Of a DNA stretch of 64,000 bases, positions 37,437-51,712 are shown piece after piece. The first letter of the stretch is position 1, and every line of letters starts with the position of its first letter. A program made the translations under genes and the position numbers. Below the pieces are notes generated by a model. It was given only the letters and a program-made list of their open reading frames with translations, was not told where the DNA came from and made no database searches. Origin of the DNA: Crotophaga sulcirostris (lineage: Eukaryota; Chordata; Aves; Cuculiformes; Crotophagidae); contig VYZB01000024.1 of NCBI GenBank assembly GCA_013397455.1, positions 2,818,726 through 2,882,725 of the forward strand, given 5' to 3'.

Positions 37437-40400
37437 CTGCCACAGACAAGTTAATATATATTATTTTTTATAGTCTTATTTGGTCTGTGATCTTGACTTC
37501 AAACTTTTTATATAACCCATTTATTCATCAGCAAGAGAGACATTTTTTAAAAGCTGTTCAATGCTTGACTGTTGGAATAACTTTGCTGTGGTGCTGGACT
37601 GCTTCTGCCAGGAAAAGACCTAAGTTCAGGGAGTAACATCAAAGCATGTTCTGAAGTTTGCAGTTATCTGTATGAAAGTGCGAGCAAAATATGATCCCTT
37701 CTTTATTTTAAGCAGTTGATTGTTCTTCCCTTTTGCTACAGGGCTATTTTCTGTAGCTGTTTACCACACATGTTGCAGAGTCATCACTGTAATTACTAGT
37801 GAAAGCTCAAAAAACAGGGAATTGACGTTTCCTGTGTTTCAGGGAATTTTCGTCTACAACTCTTTGTCCAAACACAAAATTAACTGCATATTTTACTAAT
37901 GGTGAGATGGATTTGGAATGGGAGCTTTTAGCTGGGCATGTCTTGGCCTGAAAGTTTCTGGCAGACTAATGAGTTCAGGGAAGAAACAGAGAAAGCTAAA
38001 AGGATAGATTTGTAGGAGCAATTAAAGAGCTCAGTAGTTGAGCTAGGGAGTGATTAAAGGCATGTGATTACAATGTATGTGTCAGGCATAAACGAGGAAA
38101 GGAGGAGCTGTTTGGGGCAGTGGAAGAAAAGGACAAATATACTCTGAAAAACTGCCAGAAAATTAAACTGAGATTATCACTTATCACCAAAAGTTGGAAA
38201 CCTTACTGATAGAGACATACCAGTTATATTAAATAAGCAGAGGAAGATAGGCAGCTGGGACTGTCTTCTGGAACTCAAGAGATGCTTTAGTTTATTTGAC
38301 TCTTTTATTGAGATTTAGTGACAACAGGGGACTGCTTGAGCATGTCATCTGATTTCAGACTTAATATGGGTAGTTAAGCTCCATGCAGTAATCAACTGAT
38401 CAAATCCAGTACTTGTGGATAAATTAGAGAAGTAGGTTTCAGCCTGTGGAACACTGTAGATTAAGATGAACACAAAGAGATAATAATGGCATCAAACTTC
38501 TTTTCAGTGGGCTCGAATACTTGGTGGGAAAAAATGTGTCTCTGAAGGAGGGGAAAACAACAAAACAAAGGAAAGCAGTTAAGATAGGGCATATGTCTTT
38601 TATACTTTAAAATAAGTCAGATTTCAATTAAGTTAGAGGAATGTGGCAGAAATGTGCTCATATCTGACACAGGCTGAATTTTTACTGTGGTGGAGCTGCT
38701 AAAGCACTGGTCTAATGTCCGTGACTGGGGAGTCCTGGCTTCTACTGACCTTCAGTGGTGCAGCTATCTATGATGTTTTCTGTGTTTCGATGCTACCTGA
38801 ATTTTTATGATTTTTTTTTTCCAAGGAACACTGACTTAAATGAATTCTCTCCATATATTTTTTCTCAATTAAACTCAGGAAGTGCTTTAAAGGTTTTACC
38901 TGTGAAATAACAATGAAATAACAGTGCAATGAGTCATTTCAAACCTAGTATTCATAACTTAGTGTAGGAATGGCACTACATCAAGATAAAAACAGAGGAG
39001 GTCCCACGGTCAATATTAATATGTATAAAGTATGTAAGTAGAAATTTAAGACAATAATATTCTTTAATTTATATACAAACTAGTTTAATGTTTAATATAT
39101 ATTTATAGAGTTACTTGGCTTTATTTCTCGTGCCCTCAAGTCTTTATTTTTTAATCATCAGTAAGAACATCTTTCTTTATAGATAAAATACAAATATAAA
39201 TAATTGTCTTCAGTTAACAGTGCCAGAATATGAATAATGACTAGGAAACAGATTGGTATTGACAAAAGGCAGTTTGACTTTAGAATCTTTGTAAATTTGT
39301 TCACGGAAGGTGTTCATTAAACAATTTCAAATATGTGTTTTAGTTTCATTCTCTATTAGCAAACAGGCAGAAAGACCACACGTTTCTGATTGCAAATTAT
39401 TTGCTATCATCATTTAAATCATGTATATAACTTCAAGTATAAATTCTCAGTAATGGATTAGTGAATTCTCCTGTGAATGCTTGGTTTTGGGGGTTTGGGG
39501 TTTTTTTGAAAGTTTTGCTCTGTTTCTGTGAAAAGAAACCTGGCTCGTGGTATCATTGAAAGTAGTGAAAAATGTGTGTCATTTATCAGAAAACTAATGA
39601 GAAAATAGTATCACCTGTAAACAGAACAAGATAAACAAGAAAAACATCAGTTTTCCTGTTACTCCTTCTAGGCAGCTTGTTAAGTCATATTGAAGTTAGA
39701 GACTATGTGTGATGGAAAAAACTTGTAAATTTTGTGGAACAAACCACGAAAATGGGTGTGATATTGTTCATGTCTTTTGCTATTCTGTCATCAAAAAATT
39801 GAAGTAGGATATTAAACTGACTAATCTGGAACTTCTTATATAGAGTTTGGATCATCTACATCTAGTTTAATTTTTGCATTATTCAGACAGTCATTCTGTT
39901 GTGGTTAATGACACTTATTGAAGACTGTGTAGCGTGGTTATTAGCATTAGAAAAACAGAGTTCTTATGTGGTAGCATAACTTCTTACCACAGAGGTTCTT
40001 TGAAAGCTGATGTAAATATTACACATTCATTAAAAAAAAAAAAAAGAAATCAAAAGAAAAGTATCCTTCAAAGAATTAAAATTAGGGATCCACTATGTTG
40101 TGCAAGATTTTTCATTTTTGAAAGTCTGTATTTAACTTAGCAAGGAGATCTCAGTGGCATCCGTATTATCACTCCAAACAGTGGACACTAGCAATTGTTG
40201 CTTTTCTCTGGAGGCCTCCAGCCTGCATCTTGTCCTGCTGGTGTTTAGTGAGTGTCTCTGAGCTACTCCAAGTGGTGGAGCTGGGTTGTGTTTCTTCAGG
40301 GTCTCCACCTGCCTCTCAAGATACCTTCTCTTACTGCTTGGTTTTACCAAGAGGAATTCCCAGTTAGAGTTGGTTGTGAGGATTCATATTTCCTTCCACC

Positions 40401-42723
40401 CCTGGCTTCCTTGGATTAGGTTTAAAAATAAAATACTTTTATTCTTAAACTTCCTTCTCCTTTGTTTTGTGTAATGGAGAGCATCGTTCTTCCCATCTAT
40501 CTGCCTTCCTTGCCCATGCACTTCCCTGAAATTACTCCTCTATTGTGTTCCTTAATTACACTCTTCCCAGCTTCAAGGCATTTTTCTCTTTTGACTTCTT
40601 CAAGATTGTGGCAAAATCCCAAATTTGTGTTTCAAGAGACTTGCTCATTATACCTCTGTTTGGTATCTTGCAACATCTATTTTGCCATAGAGACCATAAA
40701 CAACACAATATTAAATTGCAAACAGTGCATCTTTTTCGAAATTACTTTGTCTTTCCAAGTCATCCTCTTCCATGCCCTTTACCGATTGTGTGGATCTTGC
40801 TGTCGTCATTAAGGGTAAAGAATTTTTTGTCTTTTTCCTAAATAGTGAGACATTTTAAAAGAAAGTCCATGGTATAATACCAGGGATTTATTTTCTCACT
40901 GGTCATTTATTTTAAAGGCATGCAAAATGTTTCTGTGCTTATGCAAGGAGATGAGAAAATGAAGTTGATGAGTGGGTAAATGAGGAATAAGAGGTACAGG
41001 TGTTTGTCCCCTCTGTTTTGTATCATGTTTTCACAGCAGGAAAGATCTGATAGCAGGCAGTACCATGTATCTCCAAAGTGAAACTTCACTGTCAAGAAAT
41101 GGGGAAAGCAGCGAGGTGGTGTGGGGAGGTGAGGGCTTTTCACTCAGTGATTAGCAGAGCTCAGTACTGTAGTGGTTGTTGGCTGAAGTTGAGAAACTTA
41201 GCTAGAGGTCAGATTTAAAAAAAAAAAAAAAGAAAAAGTGACTCAACAGGGAAACATTAGGGATAATAAAATTCCAATATGATTAGTTTTTATATAACGT
41301 TGTTGTTGTACATTCTGCATTGCTGGCAGGCTAAACAGAGAGGTCTCCTAATCAAGCTGTAAAATCTCTACGAATTTGTTTTACTTTTTTCCATCTTTTC
41401 TGTGTTTATAATCAACAAAAAATCAGATCATCAATGCCCGTTTATCTTGTTAGGATATTCCAAAAGCATCCTGAATGTGGCAAAAAAGAAAATCAATCTT
41501 AACTATCATAGGAAACAGTGATGTAAAGTGGCCAAAGCTGGGTTTATGCTGATGAAGACCTTTCAATGAGGGAGGAATTAGGAAGCAGTTTCATCCTAGG
41601 TGAGGATGGAAAACACAAACCAGAGGACAGGATTTGTCTGAAGACTCATCCTAGTTCTGGGAAGTCAGCATGGAAGGGCACACTGATGGATAATGCCTGG
41701 AAGGAAAGTAAAAACCATATCAAGATGTATTGTTTAATTTATCCATACTTGTCTTTGAAGAAGAGTAATCAGTTTCTTAGAGATCTTTATTCCAATATAA
41801 TAAAGTTTGGTAGGGTTTTTTTCTATTTTACTTAAAGTTATTTGGCCTTAAGACTTATTTTTCTGGAAGCTGACAGTCTGCACATGTCTTTTGAACTTGA
41901 AGGGCTGGATTGAACAGGACTCGAGCAACCATTCCAACACAAAAGCCAAATGTTGCAGAGTGAATTGCAATTAAATTGCAAGTGGGAGACATTTTCTAGT
42001 CCTAAAACATTAACCAGCCTAGCCTCAGTCTCAGCAGCAGCACAGCTCCCAAACACGGGAATGTCCCTAAAATGGTAATAGGTTGGTGTTTCTTTACTGG
42101 CTTGTTTTTTTTTCCTTTCTCTTCATGGCAATATTTCTAACACATAAGAAGAATCTGTGCAATAAGGAAATGTATTTCACTCTGTTTTGTAAACCTCCTT
42201 AAAATACAGGTAGTAGTGACTTGATTTGGTCTTGCTGAGGTCTGTGTGTTAGCATGCTATTTAAGTGTGTTTGTATTTGGTGCGTTTTTCATGTCTTTAA
42301 TTAATCCCTCTCAATTTAGTCCATACTTTATCAGTACTACTGTAAAATATAAAAGACTGCATCAGCCACAGTCACAATGTGAGAAGGATTTAAAACAAGA
42401 AGACTCTTCAGCAACACTTGGTTTTGTAAGAAGAACAGAAAATCTGTAGCTCAGTCATTACAATTACCATATATGTTTAAATGTGAGCAAAATAAATGAG
42501 CCATTTTTTTTCTTTGTTTCTGGGATGGTTTGTGGGTTTTTTGCGAAAGAAGATACAGAGTAATTCGTTTGACTTGTTTTGTGTCCTTTGACTTGAAGTG
42601 GTGAGGCTGTAGCCTAGGAGATACTGTGATCTTTTGCAGATAGAAAAAAACTTACCTCACTTTTTTCACTCTTTCTTTTTAATAGAAAGAGAATTTCAAC
42701 TTTAGATTTGAAGAACAGTTCAT

Positions 42724-42761
42724 GTAACTTTTCATTGTTTCAGTAACTTTTCAATGTTTCA
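42724..42761. repeat. 19-bp tandem dimer
   Basis: The unit 'gtaacttttcattgtttca' is followed immediately by a second copy with one substitution (A for T at the eleventh or twelfth base). It is a minimal tandem duplication in intronic DNA. Confidence 0.85.
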
Positions 42762-45700
42762 GCATTATACTTCACAGCATTTAAAACTTATTGCTAATTT
42801 TTTGGTCATTTTCTATTCAATGAACAATATTTTTGTTCTTAACTGTTTTAAACATAGAGTGAGATGAGCATAAATTGATGTCTTTGGTGTAGGCTTTCTC
42901 ATGCTTCATGGTTCAGTATAATGATGTAGTTGGGAGAAAGGAGGCATAGTCACTGCTGCTTTGCTCACTGTTAGTTTAGAGTTGCCAAAACTGCTCAATT
43001 TGGGACTACCTAATGCTGAGAGATGCTATAAACTGGCTTTTTTGTTGTGTAACGAGTTAGCAAATTAGTTGTAGCCTTTAAAATAAGGAGAGAAAACATG
43101 ATAATGAAGCAGTGCTGAAAGGATATGCAGTATGTTCGTTATTGTGCCACTTAAGGGTTTTAATGCATTTATAATTTCATGTGAGACATCACAGAAGCTT
43201 CTGAGTGGCTCACTGGTTGAAATCTATGGCTGTTTATATATCACTTTGCTTCTTCTGTATTTCGCTCTGGGCTTTGATCATGCTGACATTGCTGAAAAAA
43301 GCTGCTTCACAAACTTGAATGACTGATCTGGCTCTTGGGCAAGTTTATGAAGACAACCTGGAGTCAGCGTGGGATTGGTGTCTCCACCAGATTGAGGGTA
43401 TGCAGAGGTGTTCAACATGCTACATTTTTCATGGCTGTGAGCGTCTTTAAGGCAGAGCTGTTGCAGGGCACAATTCTGCACATCTGTTGTCTCTGCGGGG
43501 CAATGCGAGAAGCCTATAGCCCCTCAGCTGCAGGTGAAATCCAAAGGTCCAACAGTGATAGGCTTCTCATGTGGTGGCTCCTCGTGCTCAGCCACCTCCT
43601 GTGTCATGCACTGCCCATAAATACGCAAACAAGTTAAGCCCAGCACCAGGGTGTCTCTGAAGTACTGGAAAGCTTATCAGCTTGCTCTTTGGAGATGTGG
43701 CTTTAGGGTATCAAGAAGGTGGTGAAAAATATTTATCTATCTGAACAGAAAGATTGTCCAGGAGACTGTGAGAAATCAAAGGGTACATCAGCAACCTTAG
43801 TAGAGTGAGCTATCTTAACCAACATAAAAGCTGCATAAGGCAATAAAATCCTATTTAGTTCCCTTTCTTTCAGCCCTGTGCTACTCAGCCGAGTCTCACA
43901 GCCACAGCAGCCTGTTGTGTTACAGCTGGAGGAGGCACATGAAAATCAAGCAATTATTTTTGTGACTCTTGGACGCATTTCTGAAATAGTGCCTCTCATG
44001 AAAAGGAAAAGAATGTAACTCTCAAAACATGTGCCAAAAAGCCTTAATATGTTAGTATAATTTTATAATTCTGTGTTCTGTTTCTGGAGATTCTTACACC
44101 TGCATACTAGTGAATTGATTGGGATTTTCTTTTTTTTATTTCAAATGTTTCGGTTACTCATTTAGAAACAGGATACACAGCACTGTAATAAACCCCTGGT
44201 ATCTGATGGATGGTTGCCATCATAGTTTTAAAATTGTTTGAAATTAGATGTATCTAATGGGAAGTGCACAGTACAAGACTAACTTGAAAAAAATAGTAAT
44301 AATATGTAGTTTTGACAAGTGCTTTTACCTTCATGAAAAAACTACCTTTCCCTCACCCACCCTCCCTAGTTTCCATTTACTTGTTGGTGTGTGGGAGAGA
44401 TGGGGGAACCAGAGTGGCTCTGGAACATTTTTCTCCTAGAGAGGTGAAGAGGACTCCAGTCTCACTGGTAATTTATTTCCGATTTGAAAGGAAGGTGTGT
44501 TATTGGCTATGTTATTGAGCCATGAAGATAATAACTGAGGTATTTGGCAGTACTTATAAGATTATTTTTCAAACATCTCCTGGAATAATTTACTAATTTC
44601 TGGGTAGAAGGACTCCCTTCTCCCCCCAAATATATGAACTTCTTTTGCTGCTTTTATTGTCAAATGTGAATATTTAAATCTTAGTTTCGGAGCCATCCCA
44701 TAAGTATGAATATATATAATATGTATGTTGATTTAATATATTTTCACTTTCAGAATTACTCAGTAAATGCAATAAAATCTAATTCCTTTCCATGTTCACT
44801 ATGTGACTACATATTCATGATATTCTTCTCCTGAAGAATACATTTATGGCTGTGTAGCTCTAGTATGATATTTTAAGAACAAGAATTTAGGATATAATTT
44901 GTTTTATAGCTACTCATAAAAAAGCAAATTATTGTGATGAATAGCCAGCCTTTGACATTCTTGGAGCTCCTGAGTGGTACCTGAATGCATGAACAGCCCT
45001 GTTCACCTTACTGAATGGTTGGTAAATAGCAGAGATAGTCTTCACGATCAGGAGAGGTCTGACCTTAGCTGCAAGTGTGTACAGTGAGTAGTGCAAATGC
45101 ACTTTTACAATAGACTGTAATTTGCTTTGGCTATATCTATTTTCTGTTTCTGGTGTAAAAAAAAATACAGTTAAAATGTGTGGTAAAAGGGTAGGTATAC
45201 TACTGGGTGTATAAACACTTAGGATCTAAGTTATAATTCAGGTAGGACTGGAGTCAGGGAAGGTAGAATGGATTTTCAGGGGGGTTGTGGGTTTTCTTTT
45301 TTTTTCTTAACTCATCTCACTGTTCTACTGACACCTTTAATCCTGTCATTGTTCCCTTTTGTCCTAGGTTATACTCAATGTATGTTACAGACTCATTCTG
45401 TCAGTCAGATACTTGTGTATTAGGCAGATTGATGTATATTTGAATAATAAACTGTATTATAATTTTATCTGCTCTGCAGCCAGGTGCTGTCATTCCCCCT
45501 TGGAATAACTTCCTTTTCATGTTTTTGAGTGCTGATCTGTTACTGATTTCAGAACCAAATCAGTAAGAAGAAATAGATCACCCAATAAATTATAATTTCT
45601 TGGAGAACAGCACAGACAGTGATGAGATTCTCATTGAAATAATAGAATATTTTGAGTAGGAAGTTCTTTTGAAGAAAATAGTCTTGTATGGGGTATTTCT

Positions 45701-48700
45701 TTTTCAGCATGCTCTGCACTATACTAATAATCCTTTCATTTGTGGCCAGTTCCACATATATGGCATATCTTTCAACTTGAGCATAAATAAAAACAGTAAT
45801 GTAGCGTTATTATACATTGGAGGTTGCAGTTCAGTTTAGGATCCTGTTGTGTTAGCTTTTTTGCAGAGGGATGATATGGTATGGCTGGCAAATCTTAAGG
45901 GCAGGGATGCCCACAAAATCATAGAAAATATGAGAACTAGACCAGGAATTTTCAGCTCTAGAACAGAGCTTCAAGTGTTTGTCCACACTCCTTAAACCAA
46001 ATAAAAGTTATCAAAAGTTTTTCTCCATCAAAATTATCAAGAATAGAGGAAGCATGGGAAAACATCAGTTTTACTGAAATGTCTGTTTTGTTGGAGAAAA
46101 GGGAAATGCATTGTTTTGACACTAAAAATCTTCCATTTTCATTTGAGAAGGGTTTTTGTTGTGGAGTTTCCTTTCTGTTTCTTTTGGGGAAAGAAGCAAA
46201 CAAACAAAACCAAAATTGATGCAAAACAGAACAAACAAAAAATACTAAAAAAAAATCCTTAAAAAACATGCCAAAAGAATGGAAATTCATGTTATAAAAA
46301 TATTTTGCATTTTTTATTTTACTTTTGTTCCCAGTCTGAGATCAAACTCATGACCTTTCCTGGAAAACTGAAAATTCAGGGTTTATCTTGACCACAATCC
46401 ATTGCTCAGAAATAGAGGTGCTCTTTTTTTGCTTTGCTTTTGCTAACTTCCAGTGATTTCAAAACCAATCAGATTTCACAAACAATGGCAAAATACAGAA
46501 GATGCTCTCCTTTTGTCTCTGCTGTACTCGGAAACTGAAACATCTGGAAATGCTCCAGCAGTGCAGTTGTCTGTCCCACAAGGCAAGGTCTTGGCAGTTA
46601 CTGGGGACAAGGAGCTGTGGAGCTGGTGGTCCCAGCCTTGCCCTCAGTGATGCCTGTGTCACCCCTGAGAATGCAGACTTTGCCAGTTGAAGAGAGTTTT
46701 GCCTATTAATACTTATCAAAAAGGAAATTACCTAATGACAGAGGAGTGTGATTCTAGCTGCAGCATTAGTTGATAGATATCGCTTTAATAATTTGTTCAC
46801 TATGAGTGTGCTAAAGATATGTTGATCTGCAATGTGACACCTATTCCAGGATGGCATTTTTTAAGTATCTGACCCAGCATCTCAAGGACTTAAGGAGTCA
46901 GCCACTGGAAAATAATTTGGTCCTGTAAGACTGTGCTGATTAGAAATTCCTGCAGAGGCCTCCTGTGGTGTGTTTCTGTTCAGAGTTCTGTGCTATTGAA
47001 CTAAAACCTCTGTGCTAGCCAGGCTAGCTCCAAACCACGTCCAAAGTTCATTTAATTATTCACAGCACAAATTCTGACATACCTTTTTTTCTGGAGTTTA
47101 TTCAAAACCAGCATTTGTCAGATTTCTCCCCTTGTGCTTGCAACTTTAATTCTCATTTTATAACTCCATTTGGAGATTGCAAGTTTTGGAACTTGTGATC
47201 TAGTAAAATTTATGCCTTTGGGTGTGTCGTCTTGAGCTAAGTAGCAAAAATTCTCAATTTCAGACAGATTTGGATTTCCAGCAAGCAATTTATCAACTTG
47301 GACTGAAATAAAAGATCTTGTAGGAAAGAAAACCACATACAGCTTTCAGCAGATAAAAAGTCCTTTGATTTAAGTCTTATCTTAGGCATGTTAATAAGTA
47401 GCAAATACAATAAATCTGTTTAATCTCTGAATCATATAATGTTGCTTTTCAATTTAATTATTTATTTATGTGGAACTCAGAAGAGCCAGAATGATCTCTG
47501 GGTCTTTTAAACATTGACTGTGTATCTTGGTGCCTTTAATAAATGGAAGTAATTAATCTGCTCTTTGCTCACAGAATTTGCTACAAAACCTGATTTCAGA
47601 TCTTGACTCCTTTTCATCCAGCTTTTAAAAAATCCCTACAAATGTACATACTTGTATTCAGTCCTGCTAGTCATCTTTTCTTTCTGTTGTGCTGAAAATG
47701 GAGAATGTTCTTTGGTCTCTCTCTGTCTGTTACCTATTGATATGTCTATTCCAACTTTCTTTCCCTATTCACCTACAGACATTCACCACCTGTTGAATGT
47801 CTGTTACGTTACTGTAGATTCCTTATAATACCTATTTGTTTATTCACACTTCAGATCCCATTGGAGGAAAATTTGCCGTGATGCAGAAAACATGAACTTT
47901 TTGGAGAAGTTTGTGGTAGTTCATGTGAGAAGAAGAGTCCTGAATAGGAGCACTAGATGCAATAAATATGATGTACTTGCTTCATTCTTGTACAGGTGTG
48001 AGATTAATTGCTTTATTACCCATTGAAAATGAAAGAACACATTTAAAAGAAGCTCTCTGAGCAGCTGTGCAGTTGTTTTCTTGGGAGGCAGAGCACATTT
48101 TACATGGGGCTGCCAGGTGCCTCATCAAGTGTGAAGGCAGATTTCACTGCAGATGAATCAGTGGTGTCAGTAGGACTGTGGTGGACACACATCGTGTGGA
48201 AGGATGTTGATGTGCTGTTTTCCTGTTCATCAGAAGGGTGGCAGCCTTCAAACTGGAGAGAAGCAGTATTCCCTGCTGGATATTCCGTGACTCAAGGAAT
48301 TAAACTTAGCATCCACAAGCAAAGGTTAAATCAAGGGAATGTGCAACAGATTGCAGGAATGTTTATCTTCAGTGTACGTAAGAAGGTTGACAATCATTGC
48401 TGGTTGACCTCAAGCAGCAGGGAAGTTTGCAGAGGTGGAAATCTTGAAACCTAGGCTATTGTTTCTTTATGAACCTGCCCAAAGAGAAACTCCCTGAGAG
48501 TGGCTTTGCCACTGAGGCTCAGGAGTTGTGGTATCCAACTTATAGACTTATTGACTTTTGACTGCTATTTTCAAATGTACAATAATTGAGGCCTGTATTT
48601 CTTAACATTAAAGAAAAAAAAATTGTAGGCTGATTTAACTAGGCTTCTGTAGAATTGAGGTTGGGTCAGAGCTGAGGGGGAAAATTAATCTCAGCAGGCA

Positions 48701-50472
48701 GACAACAGCTGAGGAATCTGTGACCCACGATTGCATAAAGTTTTTCTCTGAGTTGGAGCTGACGCATTGGCTGATGCTTGGGACTGTGCAATCTTGGATT
48801 TTCTTTTTTCTTTTTTTTTTAGCTGCTGCGTCTTTTTTATTGTTAATGTTTCTTGTGTTGCCATGTGGACTGTTAATTCTATTGTACTGTGCAGCTTGGC
48901 TTTTCCTTCACTGTAACATTGTTTGTGTACAGTTTGGGGAGGTTGTGTGATTATTTTTGAGAAGACCTGATATCCTTCTGAGTTTGAAGATTTATGCAGA
49001 TGTGACTGCTGACTCAGAATGTATTTGGTGACACTGTATAACCATTTAAAAAACAAAGAAAACTTACACATTTGCAAGGGAGGTTTTTAGAAGTCGGAGG
49101 GAAACAAGTGCACCTGTTGTCAACCAGTGATTTAGAATATACTACTCTGGATTTCTAAACCAGTGTCCTACGCAGCTTTGAACCCTCTTTCAATGTGTCC
49201 ATGCAGCCCTCAGCTAGGGTCAGGTTTGTGTGGTGCATTTATCTGCTCAGTGGCAGGCACTACCAAGTTCCTAGTTGTCATTTTGTGTTGGTTTTATGGG
49301 TTTTTTTTTATCCTTTACATTGTCGGGGAAGTTTCTCTTGTATTTTCTAGTGTAACTCAATCTTAATCTGAAATGGTGCTGGGCAGATCCAATCACTTTA
49401 CTCATCTCAGTAAATTTTCTTTCTGAAGCAGCAACTGTGTTGACTTCAATAGGGATGAAGATTGCAGGAAAACACAGTTTACACTGTTAACTGCTATGGG
49501 ATTGTACTTACCCCACTAATTATATGTGTTCGAAAAGGAATGAGCAACCAATCCATTATTTTTCCTTTTCCATAGAATACTGGATCTCAGGAGTAATATT
49601 ACTGAGTAAAACTATGGTTAGCAGAAGGCGTCCTTATCTGCCTTGGATTTTTTTGATGAACTAGTGAGTGTCTGTGGAAAATCAAATGCTGTGTGTGGTG
49701 GTGATCTTTCTAGAATCAAACAAACACAAATATAAAGCACTGTAATTCATCCTACTTTGGGAGAAACTGGGGGAATTTGATCCATCTGGTTAAGATAATC
49801 TGTTAAAAAGAACATTTCATCTGGTACAAGGGGTTTTTGTTTCATTTTGGGTTTTTTTGGTGAACTTATTGAGGTGAAATAGCTAAAAAAGATGTGTTCA
49901 TCTGAACAAGGCTGAAGTGGACACATAGTGTTTCTGTTACCTGAGAGTTTTTCCACTGCATCCAGAAAGAAGCAAATAACCAAGAAAGCAGTAGGTATTT
50001 TCTGAGCTTCATCAGCCGAGACTTTTCAAGTGGGTTCATGGGAAATGGCGCACCACAGAGAGTAACCACTTGGTAATTCTTTAAATTCCTTTTATGTAAA
50101 GAATAGAATGGGAATTATGGTAGGATTTCTGTACTCTCCTACTTGGTGATGTTTGTAGTTATGTAACTTCAAGGCTCGTTGTAGTCCTCTGGAGTTTAAA
50201 ATCTTAAATTGTATTTATGACAGGTGAGTAAGGTTCGAACACTTAAATTTTTTGCTTCTATTGATTTAAAATTGTAGGTTCTGGTGAAAACTGATAATTA
50301 GCTCTGTCGTCTTGGTGTCAGATGTAGGAATCTCCTGGACCTATCTTAAAAATGGGAGTTGATTCATGTTTTGTTTGTCTTTCTAGTCACTAGAAATAAA
50401 AGCACACATTTTTTTTTTCTTGCACTGAGTTAGGTACCAGTAGTAGAAATAATACTACATTATTTCCTTTGG

Positions 50473-50533
50473 TGTAGATACACTTTCTGTGAACTCTGTG
50501 AAGAGTTATATCTGTAGATACACTTTCTGTGAA
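50473..50533. repeat. Partial tandem duplication, 40-bp period
   Basis: The sequence 'tgtagatacactttctgtga' and the following A occur at 50473 and again at 50513, identical over 21 bp. The next dozen bases are similar but diverged, which suggests a local slippage or duplication event. Confidence 0.85.
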
Positions 50534-51273
50534 GCTTTGTAAACAAACAAGATAAATGATACAAGCATTGAGTTACCAATATGGCTGTACTGTGTTTCCA
50601 GCATTCCTTTTTCCAGGCTCACTCCCCTCCTCAAAACATTCTGAAGACGACTTTGCCTCAACTCACTTATAGACAGTTTTCACCTCAGATGTTGTCTTTT
50701 CCACTGAAAGCTACTAGATGGGGTTCAGAAGCAAATTCTAAATAGAATAAGCTCTTAGAAAATTTGAACTAGAGACTTCAAGCCTGTCTCATAATTGAAC
50801 AGGGACTCTGCAGCCGAGCAAGTGACAAGAAACATATTGGTCTTCACAAAAATGAAACAACCACGTGAAAGATCTCAGTTTCTCCTTTACAAGTCCTTTC
50901 TTTGCTTTTCCCAACCCCTCCCCTCAGCAGTTGCAGCTTATGATCAGATAGTCCTGCTTTTTTATTTGTATTTTTGGGCATCATCTTTACTGTCTGCTTA
51001 TATTCATATGTAAAAGTCCTGATAGGCTGAATCATCAGATGTGCTAGAATGTATCTCTGCATATTTTAAAAACTATGATTTTTAAAACTGGTTTCTCATG
51101 GACTCTGATTCCACTGGCAGTGTCACAAACTTAATGTGTAGAAATAAGCTGGTCTATATAAAATAAGGAAGGGTTTAGGTTTTTTTTTTCAGGTTAAAAT
51201 AATGCGGTGGTGGTGGTTAGTAGAAAAGCACAGAGCCAATTTAAAAGATAAGCAGGATAATATACTGATCATG

Positions 51274-51712
51274 GTGTGGTGGGTTTACCCTGGCCAGCAG
51301 CCAGACACCCACCCAGCTGCTCATTCACTCTGCTTCCTCAGCAGGGCAAGAGGGAAAATAGGATAGCAAGGCTTCGTAAGGCTTGGTTGTTGAGATGCAG
51401 TCAGGGAAGCTGCTCGCCCATTACTGTCATGGGTAAAGCAGACTTGGCTTGGAGAAAATGAATTTAATTTGCTGCCAATTAAAATTTATGGAGTGAGAAA
51501 CAAAGGCGTGTTCCCTCCATCCTCTCTCCCTTCTTGCCATGTTCAACTTCAGTCCTTCATTCCTGACTCATCTACCTCCCTCCCAACACCGAGCAGTGTG
51601 GGGGATGGGAATGAGGGGTTGCAGTCTGTCCATAATCATTCCTCTCTGCCATTCCTTCCTCCTGACACTTTTCTCTTTCTCCAGAGTGAGTCCCGCCCAT
51701 GGTCTGCAGTAC
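51274..51712. repeat. Avian LTR/ERV-like interspersed repeat remnant
   Basis: From memory, this matches a widespread bird repeat. It begins around 'gtgtggtgggtttaccctgg' (51274 on), has an A/G-rich middle with 'ttactgtcatgggtaaagca' near 51422-51441, and then a stretch reading 'gacttggcttggagaaaatg'. A C/T-rich half follows, with 'cttcagtccttcattcctga' and 'ctctgccattccttcctcct', ending near 'gtgagtcccgcccatgg'. I believe the family is LTR/endogenous-retrovirus derived, but I see no gag, pol or env coding sequence here. It is likely a solo remnant, diverged and non-coding. Orientation is not assigned. Confidence 0.55.

Noticed and set aside
40462..40841. 116- and 98-codon plus frames rich in Leu, Phe and Ser
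   Set aside because: Typical translation of T/C-rich intronic DNA; hydrophobicity reflects composition and the two frames overlap.
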